64,000 bases of DNA, from the NCBI GenBank assembly GCA_037349105.1, contig JAYJMM010000004.1, positions 4,925,001 to 4,989,000 on the forward strand. Direction: 5' to 3'. Below, piece by piece: positions 47,378-59,500 of the stretch (the stretch's first letter is position 1; every line of letters starts with the position of its first letter). Position numbers and translations under genes: made by a program. This DNA comes from Limnomonas spitsbergensis (taxonomy: Eukaryota > Chlorophyta > Chlorophyceae > Chlamydomonadales). Below the pieces are notes generated by a model, which ran no database searches, had not been told where the DNA came from, and saw only the letters and a program-made list of their open reading frames with translations.

Positions 47378-50252
47378 CTAATGCACGATTGCTGTTTTGG
47401 CCAGCTCAACTGGGATGGCATCAAGCTTGGCTGCGACGATGAAGTCAAACATGGTCAGGCCGCCAGCAGCATGCGTGTAAAGGACAAGCTCCACGTCCCT
47501 TGAGAGGAACACAGGGGTGAGGGGGTGCACACGTGAGCTTGTAGGCACCGCGGGTCACCAGGGTCAAGATTGCACATGTTAGCTCATAAGCCATGGGATT
47601 TAATAAGGATCAGGATTGCATATTTAAGCATGTTACCCATCCTTGATGATAGTCATCGAAGGATGCTCTGTCAGGGAGCCCTTGTAGAGCTGACCATGCA
47701 CTCAAGGCGGTGCCTGCCATGTGTTTGATATGGTAAATCTCACCAACTGCGGACGCAGGTCCCCGATGCCTTTTTGCACCCCATGCACAGTATACAACGG
47801 GAATACAAACCCCTTTCGCTGCTTGGTGCAGGGAAGGCGTCAGCGCTGCGACCAGTGGCACTTACTGGTTTGCAAGCTCTCTATTGCAAAGGCAAAGATA
47901 TGCAATTCGCTGTAAAATGTTGTGCACGTGTGTTAATAACCAAGGGACGTGGCTATTTGGGGGCGTCCACACTGCAGGTAGGATATTTCCCATTTTTATT
48001 CTGCACGTAGATACGCAGTGTTAAGGATACGCCCATACCAGTATGCGGCTGATTCCAAACTCTTTAAGTCGGCGTCACATTTGACCCGGCTATATTTGCC
48101 CGGCTTCTGAAAACTGTATATCGGTAATACCGAAGGGTGGTAGAAATAAAAGCTAAAAAACCATCCCAGAATAAATACGAATCCATAGTTTTTGTAGCAT
48201 GAAGAATATCTCGAAGCCACACAAAATGCGGGGGCGCTGACTCCCTGCAGCTTGAGATGTGTCTTGCAGACTCACAACGGCCGCCTCTACAACAGCAGAC
48301 GAGCCAACAGCAGACAGCGTCTCTGCAGCCTCAGCCGCAGACTCAACATGTAAAGCAGCGAAAGCAAGAGTAGCAAGAGGCAGAGAAGGCTATACACATG
48401 TGAATGTTCGCTGTTTTTTTAGACGTGTCAATGGCGTGTTCACTTGCCACTTGCCAGCAGCTTTCCAGTAAGCTTTTGCACTCATTTGCTGCCTTGTGCT
48501 TCTGAAGGCTAACTGAGTTGTTTATGAAGTTTAAATACTTTCCTACAAAGCTCGTACACAGTCTTACTATCCTAACACAATTCATACTGAATAGCAACTT
48601 GACGGTGCAGTGGGTTCAAAATAAGGCCGGCTTGTGTTTGCAGAGCCGGCATCCCACCCAGGGTCATGTGCTAATGCATGCCATATTTTGTTATTTTATT
48701 ATTTCAATCAACTGCATTTGACAAAAGGAAGAGAATGGAGCAGCACTTTTGGTCAAGTAACGCCTAGAAGAAAAGACACCGTACGGTATGTTTATTTCGG
48801 AAACAAATGTTTTTCCAGAGACCCCCCTAACTTAGCCCCCCTGTATCTCCCCCCGTCCTTGGACCAAATCATTTCGATACAACTTTTTGAAAGCTGTCAT
48901 CAAGCGCTTCAAAGTTGGAGGATGGGGTCTTCCAGTTCTAATACCCCCCCTTGAAGAACACAAAAAAAAATGAAAATAACAACCGAACGAAATGACCATT
49001 AAGTAGCTCACAGGGACAGGTGCTGAATGCCATCCTTGGACCCCAGCAATAGTATGCACTGACCAACAGCTTCCTGAGAATAAAGCACACAACCCTGACC
49101 AGAAGCACAACCATGACCAGAAGCAGATGTCCTGCAACCCAGATCAGAAGCTGATGCCCTGCGGCTGATTTCCTGCCCCCCCTGTTGCATTCACCTGTAG
49201 CTGGTGATGTGCATGTCCGGGTGGTGGCCTTCAGCCTCAGCCACCTCACCAGCATTGTTTAGAAACTTCAGAGCTGCATGCGACAGCAGTACAGGAGTAT
49301 GTAGCAAAATGCCGTGTTGTTGAGCCAGGCTAGCGTAAAGTCAAACGCAAGCCAAGAGACTGAATGCTCAACCCTACACCTCATCAGTGACGGAGCATAC
49401 GTGGTTTTAGGCCCGAGCTCCGTCATTCAATTCACTCTTATACCCTTCAGGGCATGTCAAATTTTTATTCTTTCAGCCCAGCACTGAGAGGGAGAGAGGA
49501 TCGATGCAGCTAGCAGCATTTTGTCGACGTAGCAGTGCCAATGGCGTACCCGTGCGGAAATTGCGTGCAGCAAACTTGCGTGATAGGGACTTCTCGTCGG
49601 AGCTTAGCTGCCACTGGGGAACTGCTTTAAGCAGATCCTGCATGGCCTCTTTGGAGACGACAGGGGTGTCCCTGCATGCGTTGCATGAGTGCGCATGCTC
49701 AGACATAATGGGAAGGTGGGAAGGGTATGTTCGTTCTGCATCCCCATGCACCCTATGGTGTGACTGTATGTGCGCTGCGGGATTGATTTACTTCTATTCG
49801 GCACACATGATGGAGAGCGCTCAACGTTTCGTACAGAATGATCCAAACGAAATGCACAGAGCCCACGTGGGCACGAGACAGTGTGAGGAACATCAGCAGA
49901 TGCCCGCCAGTGAGGATGCAAGCTACAAACGTTGTGCATGCAGGTTCAATGATACAACAAATTAATGCTATTGGCTATGAGGTCGTGGTTTTCAAGACAA
50001 GGTAGCATGGCGCCATGGCCTGACAGCAGGGGAGCTCTTGTGCATGCAGCCATGCTGGCGAGGCGTCAGCAAAGAACCCTACTTGGAGCAAGAACCCAGA
50101 GACTTGCATGACTGTCCCAGGAGTGCATCTGCACTAGATGGATCCGTAGACATTGCACGAACGAGTCTTTGAGCAGCGGGGGGGGCTGGCCTTCGTGTCG
50201 AGCTCAAATGGGCAAGTCTCCTAGTTGTAATATTCAAGGTTGAGATTAGCAT
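47378..50252 (-). CDS. Pterin-4a-carbinolamine dehydratase (PCD/DCoH)
   Basis: Four exons in exact phase: 50252-50083, 49671-49550, 49273-49195 and 47498-47378 (TAG), giving 163 aa. The catalytic signature is EAEGHHPDMHI in exon 3, with both His and the Pro-Asp present. The C-terminal family block is VELVLYTHAAGGLTMFDFIVAAKLD (read across exon 4), and exon 2 carries VPQWQLS...SLSRKFAARNF. The enzyme dehydrates 4a-hydroxytetrahydropterin to recycle tetrahydrobiopterin/folate-type cofactors. The first 35 or so residues are rich in Arg, Ser, Thr and Leu with no acidic residues, as in organelle transit peptides. A second in-frame ATG (MSTDPSSADALL) could give a cytosolic form. Intron 3 is 1.7 kb and holds nothing recognisable. 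Confidence 0.92.
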
Positions 50253-50551
50253 GTTCACCGATGCCTTTGTTTCAATTTCGCTTCGGTGGGTTGGCAGTGA
50301 TCCGTGAAACAGTTGCAGTTGCAGTTGTCCTTCGTCATGTTTCACACATCGGGCATCAAGCGTCCACACAAACCGCAAAAGGTTGACTCGCACGTTTTGC
50401 AATCCCGCACATCTGGGCGAGGACGAGTCTGAAATGAATTTGCAATTCGTTGAAACACCCCCCAACAAACCGCACCTCTAGAAGTCAACTTCTCGCGGTC
50501 AAAGAAACTGACACGAAACACGCGATTTTACGGCAGCTGGGCATATCGTCC
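50253..50551. promoter_or_regulatory. Bidirectional promoter region, dehydratase and coiled-coil gene
   Basis: The dehydratase ATG (50252, minus) and the first in-frame ATG of the coiled-coil gene (50552, plus) diverge with only about 300 bp between them, so the two probably share one promoter region. No TATA box is obvious. Confidence 0.45.
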
Positions 50552-53500
50552 ATGTTCTCGGACAGGATACGTTCCAGAGTGATCTCGGACCAAGCCCATT
50601 TCAGCGATGCGCACAGCCTAGGAACCTCAAGTATTATGCCCACGAGCTCCAGGTCTCCCGCCTCCTCCTCGCTGTCGTTCTCACCAGTGAAGCATGGCAG
50701 CCGGCTCCACACCTTGGACACGGCCCAGAGCGATGCCGTAATGCACGCTGCTGGCAGTTCTATCAGCCAACAGCAGCATGAGGACCCCGTCAAGGTGGGT
50801 CAGCGCATGCAACGTTGCTGTGCTGCTCCCTTTGCCAGGTCAAACGCTGTAATCACTGGCTCTGCCCGAAAGCCCACTGGGTAGTGGAGGAATTAGCCTA
50901 GATTTGCAGTGGTCAATTTGGGCAAGCAGATGGGACAGAGCATATGTAGCCTTTTCGCTGTCGTCACAACGTCAATGCATCCACCCAATCACCCTTTATT
51001 AAAGGACCAGGCAGTGCGAACAGGAGCATGTTCGTTGGCATGGCCCTATGGGATGTGCCATTTTTTGTTGGTAAAATAGAGGCCCAAGCATGTGACCGTA
51101 TGACAGCAAACAGCAGGTGTTCACTGCCTCATCAAAGCGGTGAAGTCATTTCCTTTTCTACAGTACCGTACCAGACATTGAAACAGGGTTGGCTGAATGC
51201 ATCATGCACCTTAAAAGGCTTTGGGGTGAATGATTGGATGCTGTATCAGCATTTGTAGTGCTCTTACCAGTTAGACCAAAGGATGTAGATTTCGTGACTG
51301 AAGTGAACGTTCTTCTAAGGCTATTAGGATCGTAACAGCATCATCCCCCTGTGTTGCACATCCGCCTGTTCCACGCTTGCTCCCGCTCTGACCCCACAGT
51401 CCCAAATGAAGGGCCTCCAGAGCCGGATGGCCAGCCTTGGTCAACAGATCAACAGCATGTACAAGCGCACAGAGAACTCCGAGGAGCTGGCCGCCGTCGG
51501 CTCAGCAGCGTCCCGGATATCTTCCGTAGGCAACTCCTCGGCTTACCCTGAATCCACCATCGGCAGCAGGCAGTACAGGCAGCCGAGCTCCCTCTCCTAC
51601 GCTGCGGCCGGTGCTGCTGGTGGCCCGCGGCCCAGGTCGGAATGGGCCGCCGCCGCACACCCAGCAAGACAGGCCTCTGGCGTGACCATGGCAGGCGGTC
51701 ACACTTCAACCACACACCATGCAGATATGCGAGCGGGCAGAGGTAACAGCATGCACCCCGGTGACAATGCCTACAGAGAGGAGCTGCCATCACATCCACA
51801 GCCCCAGCAGCAGATCCCGCTCCCCCGTGTGGGCTGGGCTTATGGCTCCCCTTCGGTCATGACAGGGGGCCAGTCCCGAGCCAGGTCCCCTTCGGCACAA
51901 TCCACAGCCTCATTGCTCCAGTACCAGGATCGCGGACACTCCGTCCGTACAGGTAGCGCTGGCGCAGCAGGGGGCAGGCCCCCGTGGAGCGCTGACAGGC
52001 CCTGGAGCACGGGCATGAACCAGATGGCAGGCTCAGAGGACGATCAGCTGACGCAGCGGGGCGCCGGCCGCCCCTCGTATCACTCCCCGGGCAGCAGGGC
52101 AGCGGGGCTGACGGAGACGCCGGGAGGCATGCGGCCTCTGGGAAGCGTTGCGTTGTCGAGGTTTGGCAGCGGGGGAGGGCAGAGCCATGTCAGCCACGGG
52201 TCCCTGGTTTCAGTTCTGACAGGAGCGGGCCACCAGGGCTACGTTGCCGACCGTTCAGCTGCTGCGGCTGTGGCTGCTCCAATGGCAGATCGGAGGGACC
52301 AGTCGAGGATAGACCTTCCATGGGAGGGTGCCACAGCAACCGGTATGTTTGTGTGGTTTAGGGTGCAGGCTTCAGTCTTGGTTTCATGTTCCTGGGAGAG
52401 TGGGAGCCAGTCATTTTCTATTGCGCAATGGGCAATCCGACGACAAATGCTTGCCACACTTCTGTGCAATGTTGCTGAGGGAGCATCAGGGTGACTATAA
52501 GTAAGTTAAGGTGACGAATGTGCCTGAGGGTGAACAAGGGTGAATACAAAAGTCAGAGGGTGGACACTGGTGAATGAAAGTGTTCGTATGCAGGCCCCCC
52601 TGACAGGCTGCTTGCTCCCTGGTAACGGACTGCTTCAGGCGGTCAGGTACCCCTGTCCCAGTCGGCATCCGTTCAGCAGCGGGAGGAGGAGCGACTGCGT
52701 GCTTGGATTCAAGAGATGCGGCACGAGCGGCGCCGACTAGAGGACCGCATGCTGCAGGGGGATGCCCAGGTGGGGGGGGGTCATGCCCAGGTGGAGGATG
52801 CCCAGAGGGCGGTCATGCCCGGGTGAGGGATGCCCAGAGGGGGGGGGATCATACCCAGGTGAGGGGGGGGACCTCACGTTGCAGGAAGGGGGGAGGACTG
52901 CATGGCACGGGAAGAATCATCCTGTGTGATGTGTGAGGGGGTGTGGGGGCTGCCTGAAACTAGGGGGCCTCTCTGCACCTGCAGAGGGAAAGACACGGAA
53001 AAGGCCATGACAGGCAATTCTAACGCTACAACCATCGACGGGCCATTCTATTGCGCACGATAAGGGAGGTGTTTTTATGAATGGAGGAATCTCTTCCACC
53101 ACAAGGGTGGCGCACTGTAGGGCAGCAGCCGGATAGTGTCACAGTTGCCTGCTTGCACACCTCCGTCACAGTTGATGTTATGGCAATTATGTATCCACCC
53201 ATTTGCTTCTTCTGCAAGGAGCAAGCAGGAAGAGCAAGAGAGACAAAATATAACTAAGGGATTGAGGTTTCGAAAAGAGAGGCGGAAAGAGAGACACAGG
53301 GTGATGCACAGCCCCATTGAGGCAGCGGCAATTTAGTCTTCATACCCCCATACCTGCAACCCTTCATACTTCCATGTCTCCACACCTCAATATCTCCATG
53401 TCTCCATATTTGTGTACCTCAATGTCTCCATACTTATATGCTCCACACCTCCTTGTCTCCATACCTCCTTGCGTTACAAGCAAACAGCTCTGCTGCCTCT

Positions 53501-56500
53501 CCCCGGGCAACGCCTGATGCCTCATTCAGGGCCAGCGCTCTCTGTCCATGCGGGACGACCTTGAAAACCAGGTGCTGAGCCTGCACCGGCAGAAGGAGAG
53601 CCTCGAGGCGGAGATCACATCGATAGCCACGCTGCACCAACAGGCACACGGCCTGGCCTGTGAGGTGAGGGAGGCCCTGATGCTTGGACTGGTCGGAGTT
53701 GAGTCCCCATTGGCCCAGTGGTGGCTGACTACCCGCCTGCCTAAGGGGCTCCAGGGTGCACTGAAGTGAACATTCATGCTGCGTGCGTTGGCTCCATTGC
53801 TGGTACTGCACATTCCAGATAGATGCATTGGTCTATCAATGATGCAGCTCTTGATGCCCGCTCTCTTCTTCAGGAATGACCTGTGAAACGTCTTGCATTT
53901 GTTGAACAGCCTCCTCCTCAGTAGCAGCACCTGCAGTCTCCTGATTGAAATGTAATGAGTGAACTCGGCACTTAATACATACTTTGCTTTCCATTTGAGT
54001 TCATGTCGTTCAAGGGCAAGGGATTCATGGAAATACTACGAATCGATTGTCGATGCTGGTTGAAGTCAGAAGTTGAGAGTTTGGGTCAATGTTTTGCCCC
54101 TAGTGAAGCATGGAAATAAATAATTCATTCATTCTAGCGGTAACTGGGGAAGGCAAGTCATTTACATGGCGCCAGAACCAAGGCTGCTAAGAACTTAAAA
54201 GAAATAAAATAAAAGCCATCGCCCCCCCAGGCACTAGCACTGTCATCATCACAATAATTTTGCATCCCTCTCTGAATTTTGCATACAACCGCACCTCTTG
54301 ACGTGGCACAACACTGCTTTCCTTGACATTGGACACACCCTACCACTTCCTTTTCCTGTCAGTTCACACAGCAACTGTAGCGCTCTGCTATAACATTGAA
54401 TATGGATTAGAGAGTCCCAGTGTAAAGGGCCCTGCCTCGCTCAGTCCTGTCAGTGTCTCCTCAACATATCCTCAAGACACGATACACTGTCCATTATAGA
54501 GGTGTACAGCATGTACATCAGTATATCCTTAGATTCAGTAGCATCCAGGGACACTACAGCCCCCCCCTTGCTTCCTCTTCCTCGGTTAGGTGGACACCTT
54601 GACTCATGCGCTGCATGGTGAGGCTGATGTAAATGTCCGCAACGAGAATGCACGCCTGCAGCTGGAGAGCGTGGTCCAGGAGGCAAGCCAACAGCTGGAT
54701 ACGCTGGCCCAGCAACACGAGCGAGTGAGTGTCATGTGGGATCAGGGCTGTAATGAGTGTCATGTGGGATTAGGGCCAAGATCAACGAGCGGGATTAGGG
54801 TTCAGTGTTACTATAGTAGGTTAAACTTCAACCTTACGCCAGGAGGCCAGCCTGCAGCTGGATATACTGGCCCAGCCACATTTGTTTTTACATTAAATGG
54901 ATCTTTGAAAACAAACCGACAAGTCAGGAGAACAACGGGGACAGAGGGGACTGAAGGCATGAGAGGCCAAAGGTGGCACCGACCCTAAGGAAACCAAATC
55001 CGGGCACGAAACAAGAGAAACATGACCCGATGGGTGCTACGAGGGTTGAGTTACAAGCTTCACATCACCCCCATGTCAAGAGGGGTGAAAGAGATTAATT
55101 CTTTCTTTCTGTCCCATGGATAAGGTCCAGGACTCCCAAGTTTCCCCCCTGTCGCCTTTCCTTTCCTTCGCGTGGCTTTCAGCAAGGTCTGAGGACAGTC
55201 CTTCTCTTAGCCTCCTCAGCCCCCTGAACTCCAGAGTTACTTTTTCCGGCCACCATTCCACCTTGGACAGGCTGCCCCGCGGCCGCCAAAGGCTCGATTG
55301 GGACCAAACTTGGACTGGCCTGAGCAGCATGGCTGGCCACAGATGGGGCCGCCGGCCAGAGTGTAGTTGACATGTAGCTGAGACACAAAAATATAAAAGA
55401 CATGCTTCACTCCCTGAGCGCCTGTTCTCGTTGTGGCTGGCACCTGTCTGGCCAGGCCATGGAGGAAATGCAGCAGGAGCGAGGCCTGATCAAACTCAAG
55501 TACAAGAAGGCCATGCAAAAGCTGGCACATGAAGAGAAGGTGGCGGAGAGGCTGGGGATGGAGCTGCAGGGCGCCTTGACTGAGGTAGGGAGGAGGCATA
55601 GAGGTAGGTTCATAGGGTGGAGTATGGACGTAGGGTGGAGGTAGGGGGGGGGTAGGGAGGTATGCTGGAGGGTTTGGAACCGGACTGAGCCAGGGAGCGA
55701 GGCAGGGGGGCAGGGTATTAGATTTTGTTTAATTTTATTATCCCTGGGGGCGCCAGTGGCACAGAGGAGCTGTGTCCACGAATAGCCGGGTGTGCCCACA
55801 GTCCTATCCCGGGACACAGAGTGGGCCCTCCTGGATCTTGGTCTGTTAAACGCTGGTCCTTTTGAAAGAGCTGTTGGGTTGCAGCGTCGACCCTGTGGCA
55901 ACAGCAGGACGTATGAGGGTGTCAGAGAGTGCGGAAGTGACAGTGGGCATTACATCGCCCATCAGATGGTTGCAGGCGAAGTGGCAGTGCATGACTGCAT
56001 CGCACCATCATGATTTCAGTCTTGCCTGTGAACATGATGTAATCCCGCCCTTCCCCCTCTGCCCCCTGCCCTCCCCCCTTACGCCTCAGTTGCAATCCCG
56101 TGAGGTGTCGCTGTCGGAGCTCAAGGCTTCTGCAGAGGTGCTGCAGAGCGCCAACCTCAAGATGCAGGGACAGGTACGGTGTTTCTTTTTCTCAGCTGCC
56201 TGTCCACTTCGGCCAGCCGCTGAAGGCTCAATGGTGACAAAAACCTAGACTGGCCTATGACATGTGGCCAAAGCAGCATAGCTGGCCACAAATGGGGCCG
56301 CCGGCCAGAGGCCGGTGTGTAGTTTACATGACGCTGAGATTTTCAAACAGAAACACTGGCCGGGTACATACATTGAATCAAGCCGACGCTGCTGCAGCGG
56401 ATAGTGCTCAGGGCAATGGGAATGTAATCCTTGCAGCCTGGGATGACATATGTATAGGCATACGGTATGTGAGGCATAGGCAAGGCTGTTTTCAGTAAAT

Positions 56501-59500
56501 CTTGGCCTCCAGCTTGCCAGCGCCGTTCATCCCATTCCTGCTCCCCTTCTGTCCGCTGGATCCTCTCCCATCTGCCCCCTCTGGATCTGCTGGATCCTCT
56601 CCCATCTGCCCCCTCTGGATCAGCCGGATCCTCTCCCATCTGCCCCCTCTGGATCTGCTGGATCCTCTCCCATCTGCCCCCTCTGGATCAGCCGGATCCT
56701 CTCCCATCTGCCCCCTCTGGATCTGCTGGATCCTCTCCCATCTGCCCCCTCTGGATCAGCTGGATCCTCTCCCATCTGCCCCCTCTGGATCAGCTGGATC
56801 CTCTCCCATCTGCCCCCTCTGGATCAGCTGGATCCTCTCCCATCTGCCCCCTCTGGATCTGCTGGATCCTCTCCCATCTGCCCCCTCTGGATCAGCCGGA
56901 TCTGCTCCAACCAGCCCTCTCAGATCTGCACTCATCTGCCCCTTAGACCTGGGGTATATTCTCCCACCTGTGCCCCGGGTCTGCTTGCAGATGGCAAGCT
57001 CAAGCCGGGACCTAGAGGGTCGAGTGCATGAGCTGCAGCGGCTGCTGGAGGAGGAGCAGCGCAGGTAAGGGAGGGGCGACGATCAGGAGGGGGCATCCCT
57101 GTAATCCCTGGCGTTGTCTGGTGTGTCCCTGATGCTGGCAGGTCAAGTGGATTCCTGCAGGATTACGGTATCACTGACCTTCACCTTGCCCGTGTGCAAA
57201 CCTTGGTCCAGGTCATACATTGTTGTCTGTCTCCCTGTTTAAGTTGCCTGGCCCTTTTAAATCAGGTTTTTGTATAGATGCTGAGGTGCTTATCATAAAG
57301 ATCAACAGCATGCGACCTGCCAAACATCTGATGTTCCTGATTTTGCAATTATGATCATTTGGTTGTCTTGGCACAATGTTTTGAAGGCTTCCAAGCTTGA
57401 AATCTAAGGGTCGTTAATAAAAGCAATCTGTCTTGCGATCGGATATTCGAGCTTAGGAAGGTTCAGGGTCAAGGTGTGAAGCTGGGCACCGTTCAACTGA
57501 CCCAGCAGTTTGCCCTCGCGCCATCCACAGGAGCTCCGGAGCCCTCAAAGTGGCCGAGGTCTCAGCCAAGGAGGCGGCCACGGCACAATCCCTGGTAAGA
57601 GCCATGGGCTAGCGAGGCAGTGAGTGGCTGGTGCTGCTGCATGAGTGTGTGAACAGTATGGAGGTGTGGGGGCACAATTTGTGTGTGATTGCATGTCAGA
57701 GGTGTACTGACCGGTCATGTCGCTCGTCCTCTTGTGAGAGCCTGGAACTCTCTGTTCCTTCATCTTCCCTTCATGGCTTCTGCCTCTCGGCCATGCCCCT
57801 CCACCCTTGAAGCCAGTGCCCCATCCACCCCCTTAAACTTAAGGTCAAGGAGCTGTCCTCGCGTGCCGAGTTCCTGCGGGCGGAGCGTGAGAAGGCGCTC
57901 AAAGTGATCCAGGCAGAACAGCAGGAGGGCGCTGCTTTCAGGCAGAGCATTGAGGCACTACAAGCGCAGGTACAGTTCCGCCCGAGGGGTGGGTGGGGGT
58001 GGATGGGAGGGTGCAGGTGAGCTTTGATCCAAGCGGCAGGTTGGGGTGAGTGGGCGCAAATGCAATCCCGTCCGACGGGCAGGCGGGCAGGGGTGCAGCT
58101 TCGAGGTAGAGATTTTAGTAGTTTGTATTGTTTGTGCAGGAGGCGAGGCAGGTGGAGGCGAGGCAGGTGGAGAAGTGCTGCTTGGGCGACAGAGCTGTCT
58201 CTAGCCCTGTACGACACAGCGCGGGTACCTGGGGCACAACTTGCCATGAGGGACGCTCCTGTACCCATCACCGGGCTTCTAAAACCACCGTACTACCGAT
58301 TCGGCGCACTGAAACTGTCATGGAGTGCTAAAGTCTTGCATGGAGTGCTAAACACTTGCCTACAACTGAGACATACGCCTTATTTATCGGGTCTTCATGC
58401 CCTCAAGCATCCTGAAGCTGCCCTGGACAGTGCCAAGCTAGTTCCGGCAGAGAGGTCGGACAGGGTGTCAGGAGAAAGCATGGGGGCGTTTTCTCTCTGA
58501 CAATTCGTTTACCTGATGCTCGTGGAGACGCAGCCTGAATAGCCCTCAATGCCCTGGCTGTACTCTGCCAGATCGGGTCTACACTGTAAGCAAACTCTTC
58601 CCACGCTTAACAAGATCCTTTCCACACGCTCCGCATACTCTTCTCACACTCTGCCAGACCCGTTCCGCACTCTCCCCACACTTGGCCAGATCCGGTCCAT
58701 GGAGATCCAAAGGACCGAGCTGGACAGCGGTGCAAGGCTGCAGATTGACGCGCTGCAGCGACAGTTTGATCTCCAGGCTACAGCAGCAAGCAGGCAGTGA
58801 GTGCGATGATTGGGACGTACCCACCATTACACCCAATGGCCTGGCAGTAGGTGTCCTTCCCAATCAGGCGTCCAGACGGTGGGCTGAGGATCTTGCCATA
58901 TACTGTGAGTGTTAATGAAATGAAGAATTATTTACAAAGAAAAGCAGCGTATGGGTTTCGGAGGCGCACAAGGCCGCCTCTCAGAAATTCGGTGGCTCTC
59001 TCCCAGTGCCACTTAGCTAGGGCCTGGCTGGCTGTTGCAGCTTCGAAGTATCCACCCACTAGCTTAATTAAGGCTTTAACCCCAACCCTCCCCACCCCCC
59101 CATCAAGGTATGAGTTCCAGGTGTCCTCGCTGGAGAAGCAGTACGGTGCTCTGCAGAAGCAGTACGACGCTGCGGTGCAAAGGTAAGGCAAGGTTGCTTA
59201 TGTCGCCTTCATACGGGATATAGGTATATAGGCCGGGGATGGGATAGGCAGGTTTGGCCTCATGTGATATTATACTACTGTCGATACATCTTGACAAGAT
59301 CAAAATGGGCCAGCCTTCCATCTCTTCCTCCTCACCCGATGCACTGTGGTAGTGTGGCCCTTGGCAGTGTGAATGTGTTGTGCCCGTTTTTTCTTAACAG
59401 CCACGAGAAGCTTCTGGCTTTGCACAACGTTTTGCGGAAAGAGCGCGACGAGCTATGGGTGGAGACAGATCGGCTGCGCAGGTGTGTGGACCAACGGGGG

